This document shows, piece after piece, positions 1-7,594 of a stretch of DNA of 64,000 nucleotides (positions are counted from its first letter, which is position 1; every line of letters starts with the position of its first letter). The stretch covers positions 5,084,001 to 5,148,000 of the forward strand of contig NZ_CP046973.1 of the NCBI RefSeq assembly GCF_009792235.1. Reading direction: 5' to 3'. This stretch comes from Microcystis aeruginosa FD4 (lineage in GTDB: Bacteria; Cyanobacteriota; Cyanobacteriia; Cyanobacteriales; Microcystaceae). Below the pieces are notes generated by a model, which did no database searches, was not told the origin of the DNA, and saw only the letters and a program-made list of their open reading frames with translations. The position numbers and the translations under genes are program-made.

Positions 1-321
1 TTCGGGCAATCGGTTATTGGTACTGGTCTCTACCACTGTCGGATTCGTTGCCTCCCCCGTGTAACTATAAATACCGATGGCGTGGAAATGACTGATCTCG
101 ACGGGTTCATGTTGATGCGGGAACAGAAGCGATAGTCTCCCGTAGTTCGGATTGGCCAGAGCTTTATAAGTCCCGCTGGCTAGAGTCGGGAGTCCGTCTA
201 TCCCGACCATAATATGATGATGACTACTATGGGATTGGGCGAGGCTCGCGGTCGAACTAAGAAAGACGGCGGAAATCGAGACGAAAAAGGCATTTAAAAC
301 CTTATTAGTCAAAATAAACAT
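1..321 (-). CDS. Secreted protein, all3515 family (Zur-associated PEP-CTERM type), 5' part only
   Basis: The frame is open from an ATG at 321 to the window edge (107 codons), so the C-terminus is missing. It starts with a signal peptide: a hydrophobic stretch around residues 9-22 ending in Ala-Leu-Ala-Gln. A His cluster (SHSSHHH) follows, then HIMVGIDGLPTLASGTY, ANPNYGRLSLLF and HFHAIGIYSYTG. This arrangement resembles the cyanobacterial all3515 family, which is linked to zinc limitation and usually carries a C-terminal PEP-CTERM anchor; that end lies outside the window. Family assignment is from memory of the motif pattern. A metal-related role is inferred from the His-rich start and the family, not shown. 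Confidence 0.6.
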   Translation of the reverse strand, partial: MFILTNKVLNAFFVSISAVFLSSTASLAQSHSSHHHIMVGIDGLPTLASGTYKALANPNYGRLSLLFPHQHEPVEISHFHAIGIYSYTGEATNPTVVETSTNNRLPE

Positions 322-374
322 ATATTTTGTCAGAGATTTTGTTATAGCTATTGTAATAAAGACTTTTCTGGAAT

Positions 375-449
375 TCAACAGACAGCGTGTCGTAGACAGG
401 TGTCGCGTCTCTCCATAACCGCATGAGTATCTAAAACTGCTTTTAACAC
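375..449 (-). pseudogene. VapC/PIN toxin remnant (first 24 codons only)
   Basis: A GTG codon directly follows the stop codon of the upstream antitoxin-like gene and opens a 24-codon frame beginning VLKAVLDTHAVM. This matches the start of PIN-domain toxins (hydrophobic strand plus the first catalytic Asp in LDTHA). After codon 12 the sequence no longer resembles a PIN domain and soon reaches TGA. The other acidic residues of the PIN active site are absent, so no toxin can be made. It appears to be the 5' stump left by a deletion or rearrangement. Confidence 0.6.
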
Positions 450-677
450 TTAAAGATCCTCTACCGTAAAATCTCCCCACGCTTCTCGTCGGGTTTTATC
501 GATATCTTCAGCCGAGGGAGCCTGTCCTAAATCGGCGCATATACCCCATAAAGATGGACGGGGTTGATTAATTTCTGCCGATTCCGATGCCATTTCTGCG
601 GTAATTTTTTCGATCAGTTGCCGTTTCTCGATCGAGGATAATTTTTCCACCCACCGCATTAGCTCTTGTAGAGTCAT
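450..677 (-). CDS. Antitoxin-like protein of a VapBC-type module
   Basis: Small protein of 75 residues if started at the ATG at 677 (MTLQELMRWVEKLSS). A longer open frame runs upstream but has no family-like sequence. The N-terminal helix with LSSIEKRQLIEKI resembles small cyanobacterial antitoxins of the 'LSxEEKxxLI' type. The C-terminal part (ADLGQAPSAEDIDKTRREAW) matches the tail seen in antitoxins paired with PIN toxins. The next codon after its stop starts a truncated PIN toxin (375-449), which supports the assignment. Start choice is moderately secure because the ribosome binding site is weak. Confidence 0.55.
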   Translation of the reverse strand: MTLQELMRWVEKLSSIEKRQLIEKITAEMASESAEINQPRPSLWGICADLGQAPSAEDIDKTRREAWGDFTVEDL

Positions 678-919
678 ATTTCTATCGCTTACCGCATAAA
701 GGATTACCTTCATAAGTTTTAACATAAAGAGAAGATAAAACGCTTCCCCTTTGACAATCCCGACGCTAAAATATGGAAAAAACCCGTAGGGTGGGTTAGC
801 GATAGCGTAACCCACCACCCCTAGGAAAATTTACCCGCGGCTATCCGATCGAACCGAATCCACACTCGATAAAAACGTTTCCCATTCACCGAATCCAGAC
901 ACCATCTTCGAGAATACCG

Positions 920-1465
920 ATGAAAAAAATCTTACCAGTAATGACAATAACCGGACTCCTATTGATCGCATCTCTCGCGGTCTATCCTCTAGCTACCGCG
1001 ACTCCAACACCAACCGGATCGATCTCCAAAATTCCCGTATTTTTGCCCAGAGACGCGCGGGTATTTTTAAAAAATAGTAGATCAATGTCCGGGAGATTAA
1101 CGAAATTCGATTCGAGGACGAAAACGGTAGCGATCGAGTTAAGCGGAGAGTCGAGGAACGTAGCGATGAAAGAGATGGAAAAGGTACATTTTCAAGGGGA
1201 AGTAATTATCAAAAGCGGAGAGCTTGTTATTCGTGGGGAAGGGGGATCAAGCAATCCAAACCAGAATAGAGAACGCTGGACGGAACCCCGACAAAACTTC
1301 AAAATTATTGATGTTAATCAAGGAAAAGCGGAAGTAACTTTAACCTCGCTAGATTCTCCAAAAATAAGAGGTATCGAGGCGGTAGCGAGTAAGAGTTCCT
1401 ACGTTGTCGAGGAAATTAAATTCAACCCCTCGTACAAAATTGAGATTCAAGTAAACCCGCATTAA
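920..1465 (+). CDS. Secreted protein of unknown function
   Basis: A 181-residue protein with a clear Sec-type signal peptide: MKK, then a hydrophobic segment at about residues 5-25 ending near Ala-Thr-Ala. The mature part is hydrophilic and rich in Lys, Arg, Ser and Glu. It has a beta-rich pattern (VFLKNSRSMSGRLTKFDSRTK, roughly residues 48-68, then alternating charged and hydrophobic residues). That stretch vaguely resembles small LSm/SH3-like barrels, in which a side chain list 'GxLxxFD' recurs, but I do not recognise a family. It stands alone, with the TA remnants upstream on the opposite strand. A periplasmic or extracellular location is inferred from the signal peptide only. Confidence 0.55.
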   Translation: MKKILPVMTITGLLLIASLAVYPLATATPTPTGSISKIPVFLPRDARVFLKNSRSMSGRLTKFDSRTKTVAIELSGESRNVAMKEMEKVHFQGEVIIKSGELVIRGEGGSSNPNQNRERWTEPRQNFKIIDVNQGKAEVTLTSLDSPKIRGIEAVASKSSYVVEEIKFNPSYKIEIQVNPH

Positions 1466-1490
1466 ATTTCACAAAGAAGAGGTCAATTTT

Positions 1491-1816
1491 TTAGGTAATT
1501 AAGGAAGACTTTAAATGGGAAAGTTGGCTGATATATTGTTCGATCATTTTTGGTGATAGTGGATCGTTTAAGGTCGGGTTAGCGAGGTCAAAAATGATGT
1601 CATTGATGAGATCTTCCTCATCTGTTTTATAGGCGATATCTTCTCTGCATTCGATGGCATCAGCCCAGTTTTCTAAGTCGGTGGCAGATAGAGCGTTATG
1701 GAGATAGCGATCGAGAATATCGAGCAGATGCTCTTTTTTTAGGGTGATAATTGCTTCGCTACTGTCCCAAGGAAAGGTTTTTAGGATAGGGAGGATAGTT
1801 GATAGGGATGATTTTC
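1491..1816 (-). pseudogene. Decapitated copy of the 104-aa hypothetical gene at 2544-2858
   Basis: The minus-strand frame encodes a close relative of the protein at 2544-2858, from 'STILPILKTFPWDSSEA' to the C-terminus. It lacks the first roughly 18 residues and has no start codon before an upstream stop. Its C-terminus is longer than that of the intact copy and ends in a distinct tail (LSPKMIEQYISQLSHLKSS). The N-terminal coding end was lost when a deletion joined this copy to the tail of a DUF2283 gene near position 1808. Not expected to be translated as a functional protein. Confidence 0.6.
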
Positions 1817-1898
1817 CGTTGGAAGAGAGTGAAAAATAAGAGATTAGACAATGGTTCGGAAAGTTAATACTAAATTGTTAAGTGATGTGAGAAATTCA
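1573..1898. repeat. Diverged segmental duplication with internal deletion
   Basis: Positions 1573-1807 correspond to 2575-2809, and 1809-1898 correspond to 3122-3211, with only scattered mismatches. The two blocks are contiguous here but about 310 bp apart in the other copy. One copy of a hypothetical gene/DUF2283 pair has therefore lost the sequence between them. The DUF2283 tail here also carries an in-frame TAA (gaaaaataagag against gaaatacaagag). Confidence 0.75.
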
Positions 1899-1912
1899 GG
1901 AAATATGGGAGG

Positions 1913-1921
1913 TGCTATAAT
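1913..1921 (+). promoter_or_regulatory. Extended -10 promoter candidate for the AbrB/Doc module
   Basis: TGCTATAAT is a perfect extended -10 element 27 bp upstream of the chosen ATG at 1948. A GGAGG lies just before it, which would alternatively make TTG at 1921 a start codon. No good -35 box is visible. The promoter reading is preferred because AbrB antitoxins usually start at MIKLKVT. Confidence 0.4.
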
Positions 1922-1947
1922 TGATATATTTACTCAGTCAAAAAACA

Positions 1948-2172
1948 ATGATTAAGTTAAAAGTCACAACGGTAGGGAACTCTATGGGGGTGATTTTCCC
2001 GAAGGAGTTGGTGGAGAAGCTGCGCCTTAGTAAAGGCGATATGCTCTACGTCTTGGAAACGCCGAATGGCTTTGAGCTTACACCCTACGACCCTGAATTT
2101 GTCCAGCAAATGGAAGTGGCGGAGGAAGTGATGCGCGAAGACTGGAATGTTTTGAGAAAGCTGGCAACTTAG
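1948..2172 (+). CDS. AbrB/SpoVT-type antitoxin
   Basis: A 74-residue DNA-binding antitoxin. The SpoVT-AbrB swapped-hairpin signature is clear: KVTTVGNSMGVIFPKELVEKL (about residues 4-24), then RLSKGDMLYVLETPNG. The acidic C-terminal tail after PYDPEF probably wraps the toxin. It neutralises the Doc-family protein encoded 4 bp downstream and should repress their shared promoter. A TTG at 1921 with a good GGAGG would add nine residues (MIYLLSQKT); the ATG at 1948 fits the family better. Confidence 0.85.
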   Translation: MIKLKVTTVGNSMGVIFPKELVEKLRLSKGDMLYVLETPNGFELTPYDPEFVQQMEVAEEVMREDWNVLRKLAT

Positions 2173-2176
2173 GCTC

Positions 2177-2584
2177 ATGAACCAGCTAATCTGGATAGCT
2201 CATAGGGTAGCTCTCGCGATTCATCACCGCCAAATAGCCGAGCATGGTGGATTAGAGGGTATTCGAGATGAGGGGTTGCTAGAAAGCGCACTTTCCCGAC
2301 CGCAAAATCTTCTGGCTTATTCTGAGTCGCCTCCTGACATGGCTTCTTTGGCAGCAGCCTACGCTTATGGGATTGTCAAGAATCACCCTTTTGTAGATGG
2401 GAATAAGAGAACGGCCTATGTAGTGACGAGGACTTTTCTCCGGCTCAATGGCTACGATCTTCAAGCTTCTAGTCAAGAAAAATACCAGATATGGATCGAT
2501 CTTGCTGTTGGTAAGCTTTCAGAAGAAGAATTAGCTGAGTGGATTAGGAAACGTTTATCAAAGATTCCTCTAATGTCGGGTTAG
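2177..2584 (+). CDS. Doc/Fic-family 'death on curing' toxin
   Basis: A 135-residue protein with the Fic-fold signature HPFVDGNKRTAY (about residues 71-82), which is the HxFx(D/N)GNKR active site. The Doc-type features IAEHGGLEGIRDEGLLESAL near the N-terminus and an all-helical composition agree. Doc proteins phosphorylate elongation factor Tu and stop translation. The active-site His, Asp, Asn, Lys and Arg are all present, so the toxin looks intact. It is translated right after the AbrB antitoxin (4-bp gap). Its 3' end overlaps the convergent gene at 2544-2858 by about 40 bp. Confidence 0.88.
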   Translation: MNQLIWIAHRVALAIHHRQIAEHGGLEGIRDEGLLESALSRPQNLLAYSESPPDMASLAAAYAYGIVKNHPFVDGNKRTAYVVTRTFLRLNGYDLQASSQEKYQIWIDLAVGKLSEEELAEWIRKRLSKIPLMSG

Positions 2585-2858
2585 CGAGGAGAAAAATGAT
2601 GTCATTGATGAGATCTTCGTAATCGGTTTCATAGGTGATATCTTCTCTGCATTCAATGGCATCGGCCCAGCTTTCTAGGTCGGTGACAGATAGAGCGTTA
2701 TTGAGATAGCGATCGAGAATCTGGAGCAAATGCTCTTTTTTTAGGGTGATAATTGCTTCGCTACTGTCCCAAGGAAAGGTTTTTAGGATAGGTAGGATAG
2801 TTGATAGGGGTTGGTCAAAGTTGACTAGGGCGTTGAGGTATTCTTGTCTAGTTTTCAT
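2544..2858 (-). CDS. Conserved hypothetical protein, partner of DUF2283 gene
   Basis: A 104-residue acidic, helical protein without signal peptide or membrane segment. It starts MKTRQEYLNALVNFDQPL and has a conserved-looking FPWDSSEAIITLKKEHLLQILDRYL block, then ITYETDYEDLINDIIFLLANP. I do not recognise a named domain. A second, broken copy (1491-1816) has the same core with a different C-terminal tail, so this gene and the divergent DUF2283 gene behave as a mobile or duplicated pair. Its last codons overlap the 3' end of doc. A toxin-antitoxin or nuclease-inhibitor role is only a guess from context. Confidence 0.6.
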   Translation of the reverse strand: MKTRQEYLNALVNFDQPLSTILPILKTFPWDSSEAIITLKKEHLLQILDRYLNNALSVTDLESWADAIECREDITYETDYEDLINDIIFLLANPTLEESLINVS

Positions 2859-2942
2859 GGGTATTTTTGTTTGATCTGAACAATATAGTAATTATAATCT
2901 TTTGGTAATTGTCCATTTTGAACGCCGATTAAGGGGGAAACT

Positions 2943-3194
2943 ATGAAAATAGACTACGATCGAGCCGCTAATGCCGCTTATATCCGTCGTTTTGAGGGAA
3001 AGGTTATGGATTCTGAGGAGGTTGCGCTGGGAATTGTCTATGATTACGATGAGACGGATAGGGTTGTGGGGATCGAGATTTTAGGGGTCAAGCAGAGAAC
3101 GGCCGAACAATTCAAAAATATTGATTTTCCGTTGGAAGAGGGTGAAATACAAGAGATTAGACGATGGTTCGGAAAGTTAATACTAAATTGTTAA
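2943..3194 (+). CDS. DUF2283 domain protein
   Basis: An 83-residue protein whose first 60 residues match DUF2283: MKIDYDRAANAAYIRRF, then VALGIVYDYDETDRVVGIEIL. Members are small beta-rich proteins often found beside toxin-antitoxin or other small accessory genes; biochemical function is not established. The C-terminal tail (about residues 60-83) is duplicated at 1809-1898 in degraded form. The gene is divergent from the hypothetical gene at 2544-2858, with an 84-bp shared promoter region. Confidence 0.8.
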   Translation: MKIDYDRAANAAYIRRFEGKVMDSEEVALGIVYDYDETDRVVGIEILGVKQRTAEQFKNIDFPLEEGEIQEIRRWFGKLILNC

Positions 3195-3314
3195 GTGATG
3201 TGAGAAATTCAAGACATTTTTTGCCATGCCCGACCTTTTTTCCTCCCGTCGATTTTTTTGATGTCTGGCATAATGGGGTCATATCAAGAGGATTTTGTGG
3301 AGAGGTGCGGGTAA

Positions 3315-6300
3315 ATGGTTAAAATTCCCAAAATTTACGCCTTACTTACCCTTTCTCTAGTGGCTACCGTCACCCCACCAGTTGTTAACGGGAAACTCTC
3401 CTCTCTCGTCCCTGCGGTAATAGCGCAAAATACGGATGCGAGGAAAGCGGAAGCCGATCAGCTTTTGCAATTATGTCGCCAGAATCTTGATAATAATCAA
3501 GTAAAATTGGCGATTCAATCCTGTCAACAGGCGGTGATAGCCTACCAGCAAATTAAAGACCTTTCAGGAGAAGCTAAATCTACCGTTAATTTAGGCAATG
3601 CCTATGTTAACGACGGTCAATACCGTCAAGCTATTTCTGTTTTAGAAAATGCGGTTAAAATAGCACAAGAGTCAAAAGAACGTCGTCTAGAAGCACTCGC
3701 TTTTTTAAATCTCGGTGGGGCTTACTATGAGTTAGGAGAATTTAAGGAGAGCATAGAATTTTTTCAGCAGACTTTAACCATCGCAAAAGAAATTAAGGAT
3801 GCTGATTTAGAAAAAATTGCTGAAAAACTCTTAGTATTAATGGAAGCAGAAAAACAGCGAAAAGAAGCGGATAAGCTTTTACAGCAAGGCGCTCAACAAT
3901 ATAAAATAAGTCAGTTTCGAGAAGCCTTGCAATCGTGGAAAAAAGCCTTACAAATTTATCAAGAAATCAACAATCGACAAGGAGAAGCGGCTTCTTTAGA
4001 CAATTTAGGAAGTGCTTATCTTTCCCTCGGACAATATCAAAAAGCGATCGATCTCCACGAAAAGTCTTTAGTCATTAACAGGGAGATAGTTAATCGCCAA
4101 GGAGAAGCCAATTCTTTAAACAATTTAGGAAACGCTTACCAATCGCGTGGAGAGTATCAAACAGCGATCAATTACCATCAGCAGTCTTTAAACATCACGA
4201 AGAAAATCAATGATCGTTCTGGAGAAGCGGCCTCTTTAAACAATTTAGGAAACGCTTACCAATCCCTCGGACAATACCAAAAAGCGATCGATGACCACCA
4301 GCAGTCTTTAGCCATCACGAGGGAGTTAGATGATCGTTCTGGGGAAGCCAGTTCTTTAGGCAATTTAGGAGTTGATTACCACTTACTAGGACAGTATCAA
4401 AAAGCTATCAATTACCACCAGCAGTCTTTAGAAATCGCAAGGGAGAAAAGCGATCTAAAAGGGCAAGCCAATGCTCTCGGCAATTTAGGAAACGTTTACC
4501 AATCCCTCGGACAATACCAAAAAGCGATCGATTACCACCAGCAGTCTTTAGAAATCGCTGAGAAAATCGGCGATCGAGGAAGTAAAGCCAGATCTTTAGG
4601 CAATTTAGGACTCGCTTACCAATCCCTCGGACAGTACCAAAAAGCGATCGATCTCTACGAAAAGTCTTTAGTCATCACGAGGGATATAGGCCTTCGCCAA
4701 GAGGAAGGGTCTTCTTTAAACAATTTAGGAGTTGCTCACTACTTCCTCGGAGAGTACGAAAAAGCGATCGATTACCTTGAACAGACTTTAGACATTGCGA
4801 GGGACATAGGCGATCTAAAAGGGGAAGCCGGTTCTTTAGGCAATTTAGGAAGTGCTTATCTTTCCCTCGGACAATATCAGAAAGCGATCGATCACCATCA
4901 AGAGAATCTAGACATAGCGAGGAAAATCGACGATCGCCAAGGGGAAGCTAATTCTTTAAATAATCTTGGCCTAGCTTATCAAAAGATAAATCAACCCGCA
5001 GAAGCGATCAAGAATTTGGAAGAGTCCCTCAACATTATCCTCAAGATACGGGGAGATATTTCGAGGGAAAATATTGCAGGTCAAAATCGAAAATCGTTTT
5101 TAGCCTCTAACGAGAAAACCGTCATCACCCTCGCCGAAGTCCTCATCCAGCAAAACCAACCAGAAAAAGCCTTTGAATGGCTAAACCTCGCCACTACTGC
5201 CGATCTCGCCGACTACAATCGCCTGATTAATGCCAAAGTTGCTGATCCTGATGCACAAAAAGCACTTGATAACTGGAACACCGACAATCAACAACTCGAA
5301 GGAATGCGCCGACAACTACAGGATAAATTCTCTGAAGAACTGGCACAACAGATCCGACAATTCGAGGAGAAAGTGTATAAAAATGCGGAAACTATCGGAG
5401 ATAAATATCCTGAAATTGCTGAACTTTTTGAAAGTAAACCCACCGACATCGCCCAACTACAGAAAAATATCGCTCCTGATACCCTCGTTATTCAACCCGT
5501 TCCCCTCCGCGATAAAGTCGCCCTATTTCTCGTTACTAGAGAAAAATTAATCGTTATTCAGAGCGATGCAAAACGCGAGGAATTGAATAAACTCGTCAGC
5601 GAATACCGTACCCAATTAGCCAATGATAAAAATGCCTACTGGCGCGTTACCAGCAGTAAATTGTACGAGATTTTAATCCGTCCCATTGAGTCCCAAATCG
5701 CCACCAATTCCCCGAAAAATATCGCCATCATCGCTACCGGACAACTGCGCTATATTCCCTTTGAAACTCTCTACGATAAGAAAAATAAACAAGTTTTCCT
5801 AAAAAAATATCCGATTTATTATTTAACTCGTATCTCCACATCTACCCCTCCCGCGACCGAAAGAAAACCCTTACAAGGTCTAGCATTTGCTAACCCTAAA
5901 CCCACCCAAGAAGAACTTAAAGGCACAGAAATAGAAGCAGAAACTATCAGCAAAATCTTTCCGGGAAGTGAAAAATATCTCGGGGAAAAAGCCACCCTAG
6001 ACACATTTAAAATTCAAGCGGCGCGTTTCTCCATTCTCCACCTCGGAACTCACGGCTGTTTTGACCTCGCTGGTTGTCCTAATTTGGATATGCAAGCTAA
6101 TAATATTCTTTTCGCCAATAAAAAGGAATATAACATTGCCAATGCCGCATTATTAGGCTTAAAAAATACCGAATTAATCACCCTGAGTGCCTGTCAAACC
6201 GCCAAGGAAGCCAACGCAGACGGCCAGGAAATTTCAGGACTTGCTTACGTCTTAGAAAGAGCCGGTGCTAAATCAGTAATTGCCAGTCTTTGGAATGCTG

Positions 6301-6455
6301 AAGACAAAACCAGTGCGGAAATTATGACTCAATTTTATCAAAATCTCAAGAATGGCATGACTAAAAGTGAAGCCATGCAAAAGGCGAAACTGAGTCAAAT
6401 TAAAAGCCATCCTTTCTTTTGGTCGCCCTTTATTTTGATTGGGTCTGCTAATTGA
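3315..6455 (+). CDS. Exported TPR-CHAT caspase-like protein
   Basis: A 1046-residue protein with three parts. Residues 1-38 form a signal peptide with an Ala-Gln boundary (PAVIAQ). Residues about 45-600 hold a long array of 40-residue TPR units (GQYQKAIDYHQQSLEIA pattern). Residues about 740-1046 form a CHAT (caspase HetF-associated) peptidase domain. The catalytic pair is visible: His913 in HLGTHG and Cys960 in LSACQTA. CHAT proteases cleave partner proteins in conflict and cell-death systems, with TPRs as the sensor. The signal peptide implies work in the periplasm or at the membrane, unlike the cytoplasmic-looking CHAT protein at 14871-18248. A GAGAGG lies just upstream of the ATG. No partner gene adjoins it; MITEs follow. 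Confidence 0.88.
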   Translation: MVKIPKIYALLTLSLVATVTPPVVNGKLSSLVPAVIAQNTDARKAEADQLLQLCRQNLDNNQVKLAIQSCQQAVIAYQQIKDLSGEAKSTVNLGNAYVNDGQYRQAISVLENAVKIAQESKERRLEALAFLNLGGAYYELGEFKESIEFFQQTLTIAKEIKDADLEKIAEKLLVLMEAEKQRKEADKLLQQGAQQYKISQFREALQSWKKALQIYQEINNRQGEAASLDNLGSAYLSLGQYQKAIDLHEKSLVINREIVNRQGEANSLNNLGNAYQSRGEYQTAINYHQQSLNITKKINDRSGEAASLNNLGNAYQSLGQYQKAIDDHQQSLAITRELDDRSGEASSLGNLGVDYHLLGQYQKAINYHQQSLEIAREKSDLKGQANALGNLGNVYQSLGQYQKAIDYHQQSLEIAEKIGDRGSKARSLGNLGLAYQSLGQYQKAIDLYEKSLVITRDIGLRQEEGSSLNNLGVAHYFLGEYEKAIDYLEQTLDIARDIGDLKGEAGSLGNLGSAYLSLGQYQKAIDHHQENLDIARKIDDRQGEANSLNNLGLAYQKINQPAEAIKNLEESLNIILKIRGDISRENIAGQNRKSFLASNEKTVITLAEVLIQQNQPEKAFEWLNLATTADLADYNRLINAKVADPDAQKALDNWNTDNQQLEGMRRQLQDKFSEELAQQIRQFEEKVYKNAETIGDKYPEIAELFESKPTDIAQLQKNIAPDTLVIQPVPLRDKVALFLVTREKLIVIQSDAKREELNKLVSEYRTQLANDKNAYWRVTSSKLYEILIRPIESQIATNSPKNIAIIATGQLRYIPFETLYDKKNKQVFLKKYPIYYLTRISTSTPPATERKPLQGLAFANPKPTQEELKGTEIEAETISKIFPGSEKYLGEKATLDTFKIQAARFSILHLGTHGCFDLAGCPNLDMQANNILFANKKEYNIANAALLGLKNTELITLSACQTAKEANADGQEISGLAYVLERAGAKSVIASLWNAEDKTSAEIMTQFYQNLKNGMTKSEAMQKAKLSQIKSHPFFWSPFILIGSAN

Positions 6456-6661
6456 AATTGGCATAATATAGCGGCATTCAGAACAGTGAACATTTATACC
6501 AAACCCTGTTATAATAAATCCGTTGAGTATAGGCTACATATCAGGACAGGCAAAAGGCAAGAGGCAAAAGGGCGAATAAATAATCAGTTTTTAATAACCA
6601 GATTTAGTATTAATCGGACAATCCCCCGCACCTCCCCAACGTCCGCAGCCCGGCCTATGTA

Positions 6662-6874
6662 GGGTTTGCGGCAAAAAGTTGGTTGGTGGGGTTAGGAGTC
6701 AGTAGCCGGTCGTTTCAGGCTTTGTTGCCCTCTTTGTTTGTACCAGTTTATGTACTAAAAGAAGGATAATGCCAGGTTTTTGAATGTCCCAATCCTATAT
6801 TCTGGTACTAACATCGGATTTTAACAGGTCAAAAGCCTTATTTTAAAAGGGTTTTACCATTATTCAGCCAGCCC
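6662..6874 (+). mobile_element. MITE, core type E (213 bp)
   Basis: It begins GGGTTTGCGGCAAAAAGTT and ends TTATTCAGCCAGCCC, the termini shared with the other MITEs here, but its interior is unrelated to types A and B. Flanks are TATGTA (6656-6661) and TATTTA (6875-6880), a target duplication with one mismatch. It abuts the next MITE, sharing the TATTTA between them. No coding capacity. Confidence 0.75.
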
Positions 6875-6880
6875 TATTTA

Positions 6881-7093
6881 GGGTTTGCGGCAAAAAGTTT
6901 TTCGTGGGGGCAGGGTGTGGGGTGTGGGGTGTGGGGTGTGGGGTTTTATCGATTTTCAGGTGGTCAACTACCTAATTTTCAGGGAAAAAGTCCAGGGATT
7001 TTCCCCCTGATCACTCCCAGTCCGGTACTTTTTGATTGACAAAAAGTCTAAAAGTATTACCCAACAAGGTTTTTAGATTTATTCAGCCAACCC
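6881..7093 (+). mobile_element. MITE, core type A (213 bp)
   Basis: It is flanked by perfect TATTTA duplications (6875-6880 and 7094-7099). Termini GGGTTTGC...GCCAACCC are inverted repeats of about 12-14 bp with mismatches. The type A core carries repeated GGTGTGG units followed by a conserved block and the tail GTTTTTAGATTTATTCAGC. It has no ORF and must rely on a transposase supplied in trans. Confidence 0.85.
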
Positions 7094-7159
7094 TATTTAA
7101 TTCCACCCACCCACTTATTTGAAGCTAACACTTCAATTCAAGCAAATTTTGTAGAAATA

Positions 7160-7300
7160 CAACTATCGTGGGGCGCACGAAAAGTAACGCCTGGCGTAAG
7201 AACCACCTCTAAGCTAAACATTGCCAGGGATTTAGTTTAAGTGGACTGGTTGAACCAAGAATCCCGAAGCGCTTAGTGCGATGGCAGCGTCAAAGAACTC
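7160..7300 (+). pseudogene. Possible relic of an IS200/IS605 tnpB 3' end
   Basis: The segment contains GTGGGGCGCACG, which also occurs in the 3' coding part of the tnpB copy at 20977-22150 (there on the minus strand). Further on, AAGAATCCCGAAGCGC...GCAGCGTCAAA resembles the right-end hairpin region of that element. No open frame of useful length remains. The identification is weak and rests on short shared strings. Confidence 0.3.
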
Positions 7301-7343
7301 AACGGCTTATGATTAAAGAAACGAGGAATCAGAACCCTAAATA

Positions 7344-7557
7344 GGGTCTGCAGCAAAAAGTTTTCCCTGGGGGCAGGGTGTGGGGTGTGGGGTGTGGGGT
7401 GTAGGGTTTTACCGATTTTCAGGTGGTCAACTACCTAATTTTCAGGGACAAAGTACCTGAATTTTCCCCCCGATCACCCCTAGCTAAGGCACTTTTTGAT
7501 GGGAAAAAAGTCTAAAAGTATTATCCAACAAGGTTTTTAGATTTATTCAGCAGACCC
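7344..7557 (+). mobile_element. MITE, core type A (214 bp)
   Basis: Termini are perfectly matched here: GGGTCTGC at the left and GCAGACCC at the right. TAAATA duplications flank it (7338-7343 and 7558-7563). The core is nearly identical to the inverted copy at 14099-14312. It ends 38 bp upstream of the CLC gene start, so it supplies most of that gene's promoter-proximal DNA. Confidence 0.9.
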
Positions 7558-7594
7558 TAAATAAATCCTCGCTCCGCCATTGCCCTGATTCTCC

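Noticed and set aside
338..356. TTGTTATAGCTATTGTAA as a Zur box upstream of the all3515-type gene
   Set aside because: Only the central ATAGCTAT is perfectly palindromic; the arms match a TGATAATNATTATCA-type consensus poorly. Left as an unproven possibility.
6890..6950. GGTGTGG tandem units as a CRISPR array
   Set aside because: The units are short and directly adjacent with no spacers; they belong to the MITE core. No CRISPR array or cas gene was seen in the window.
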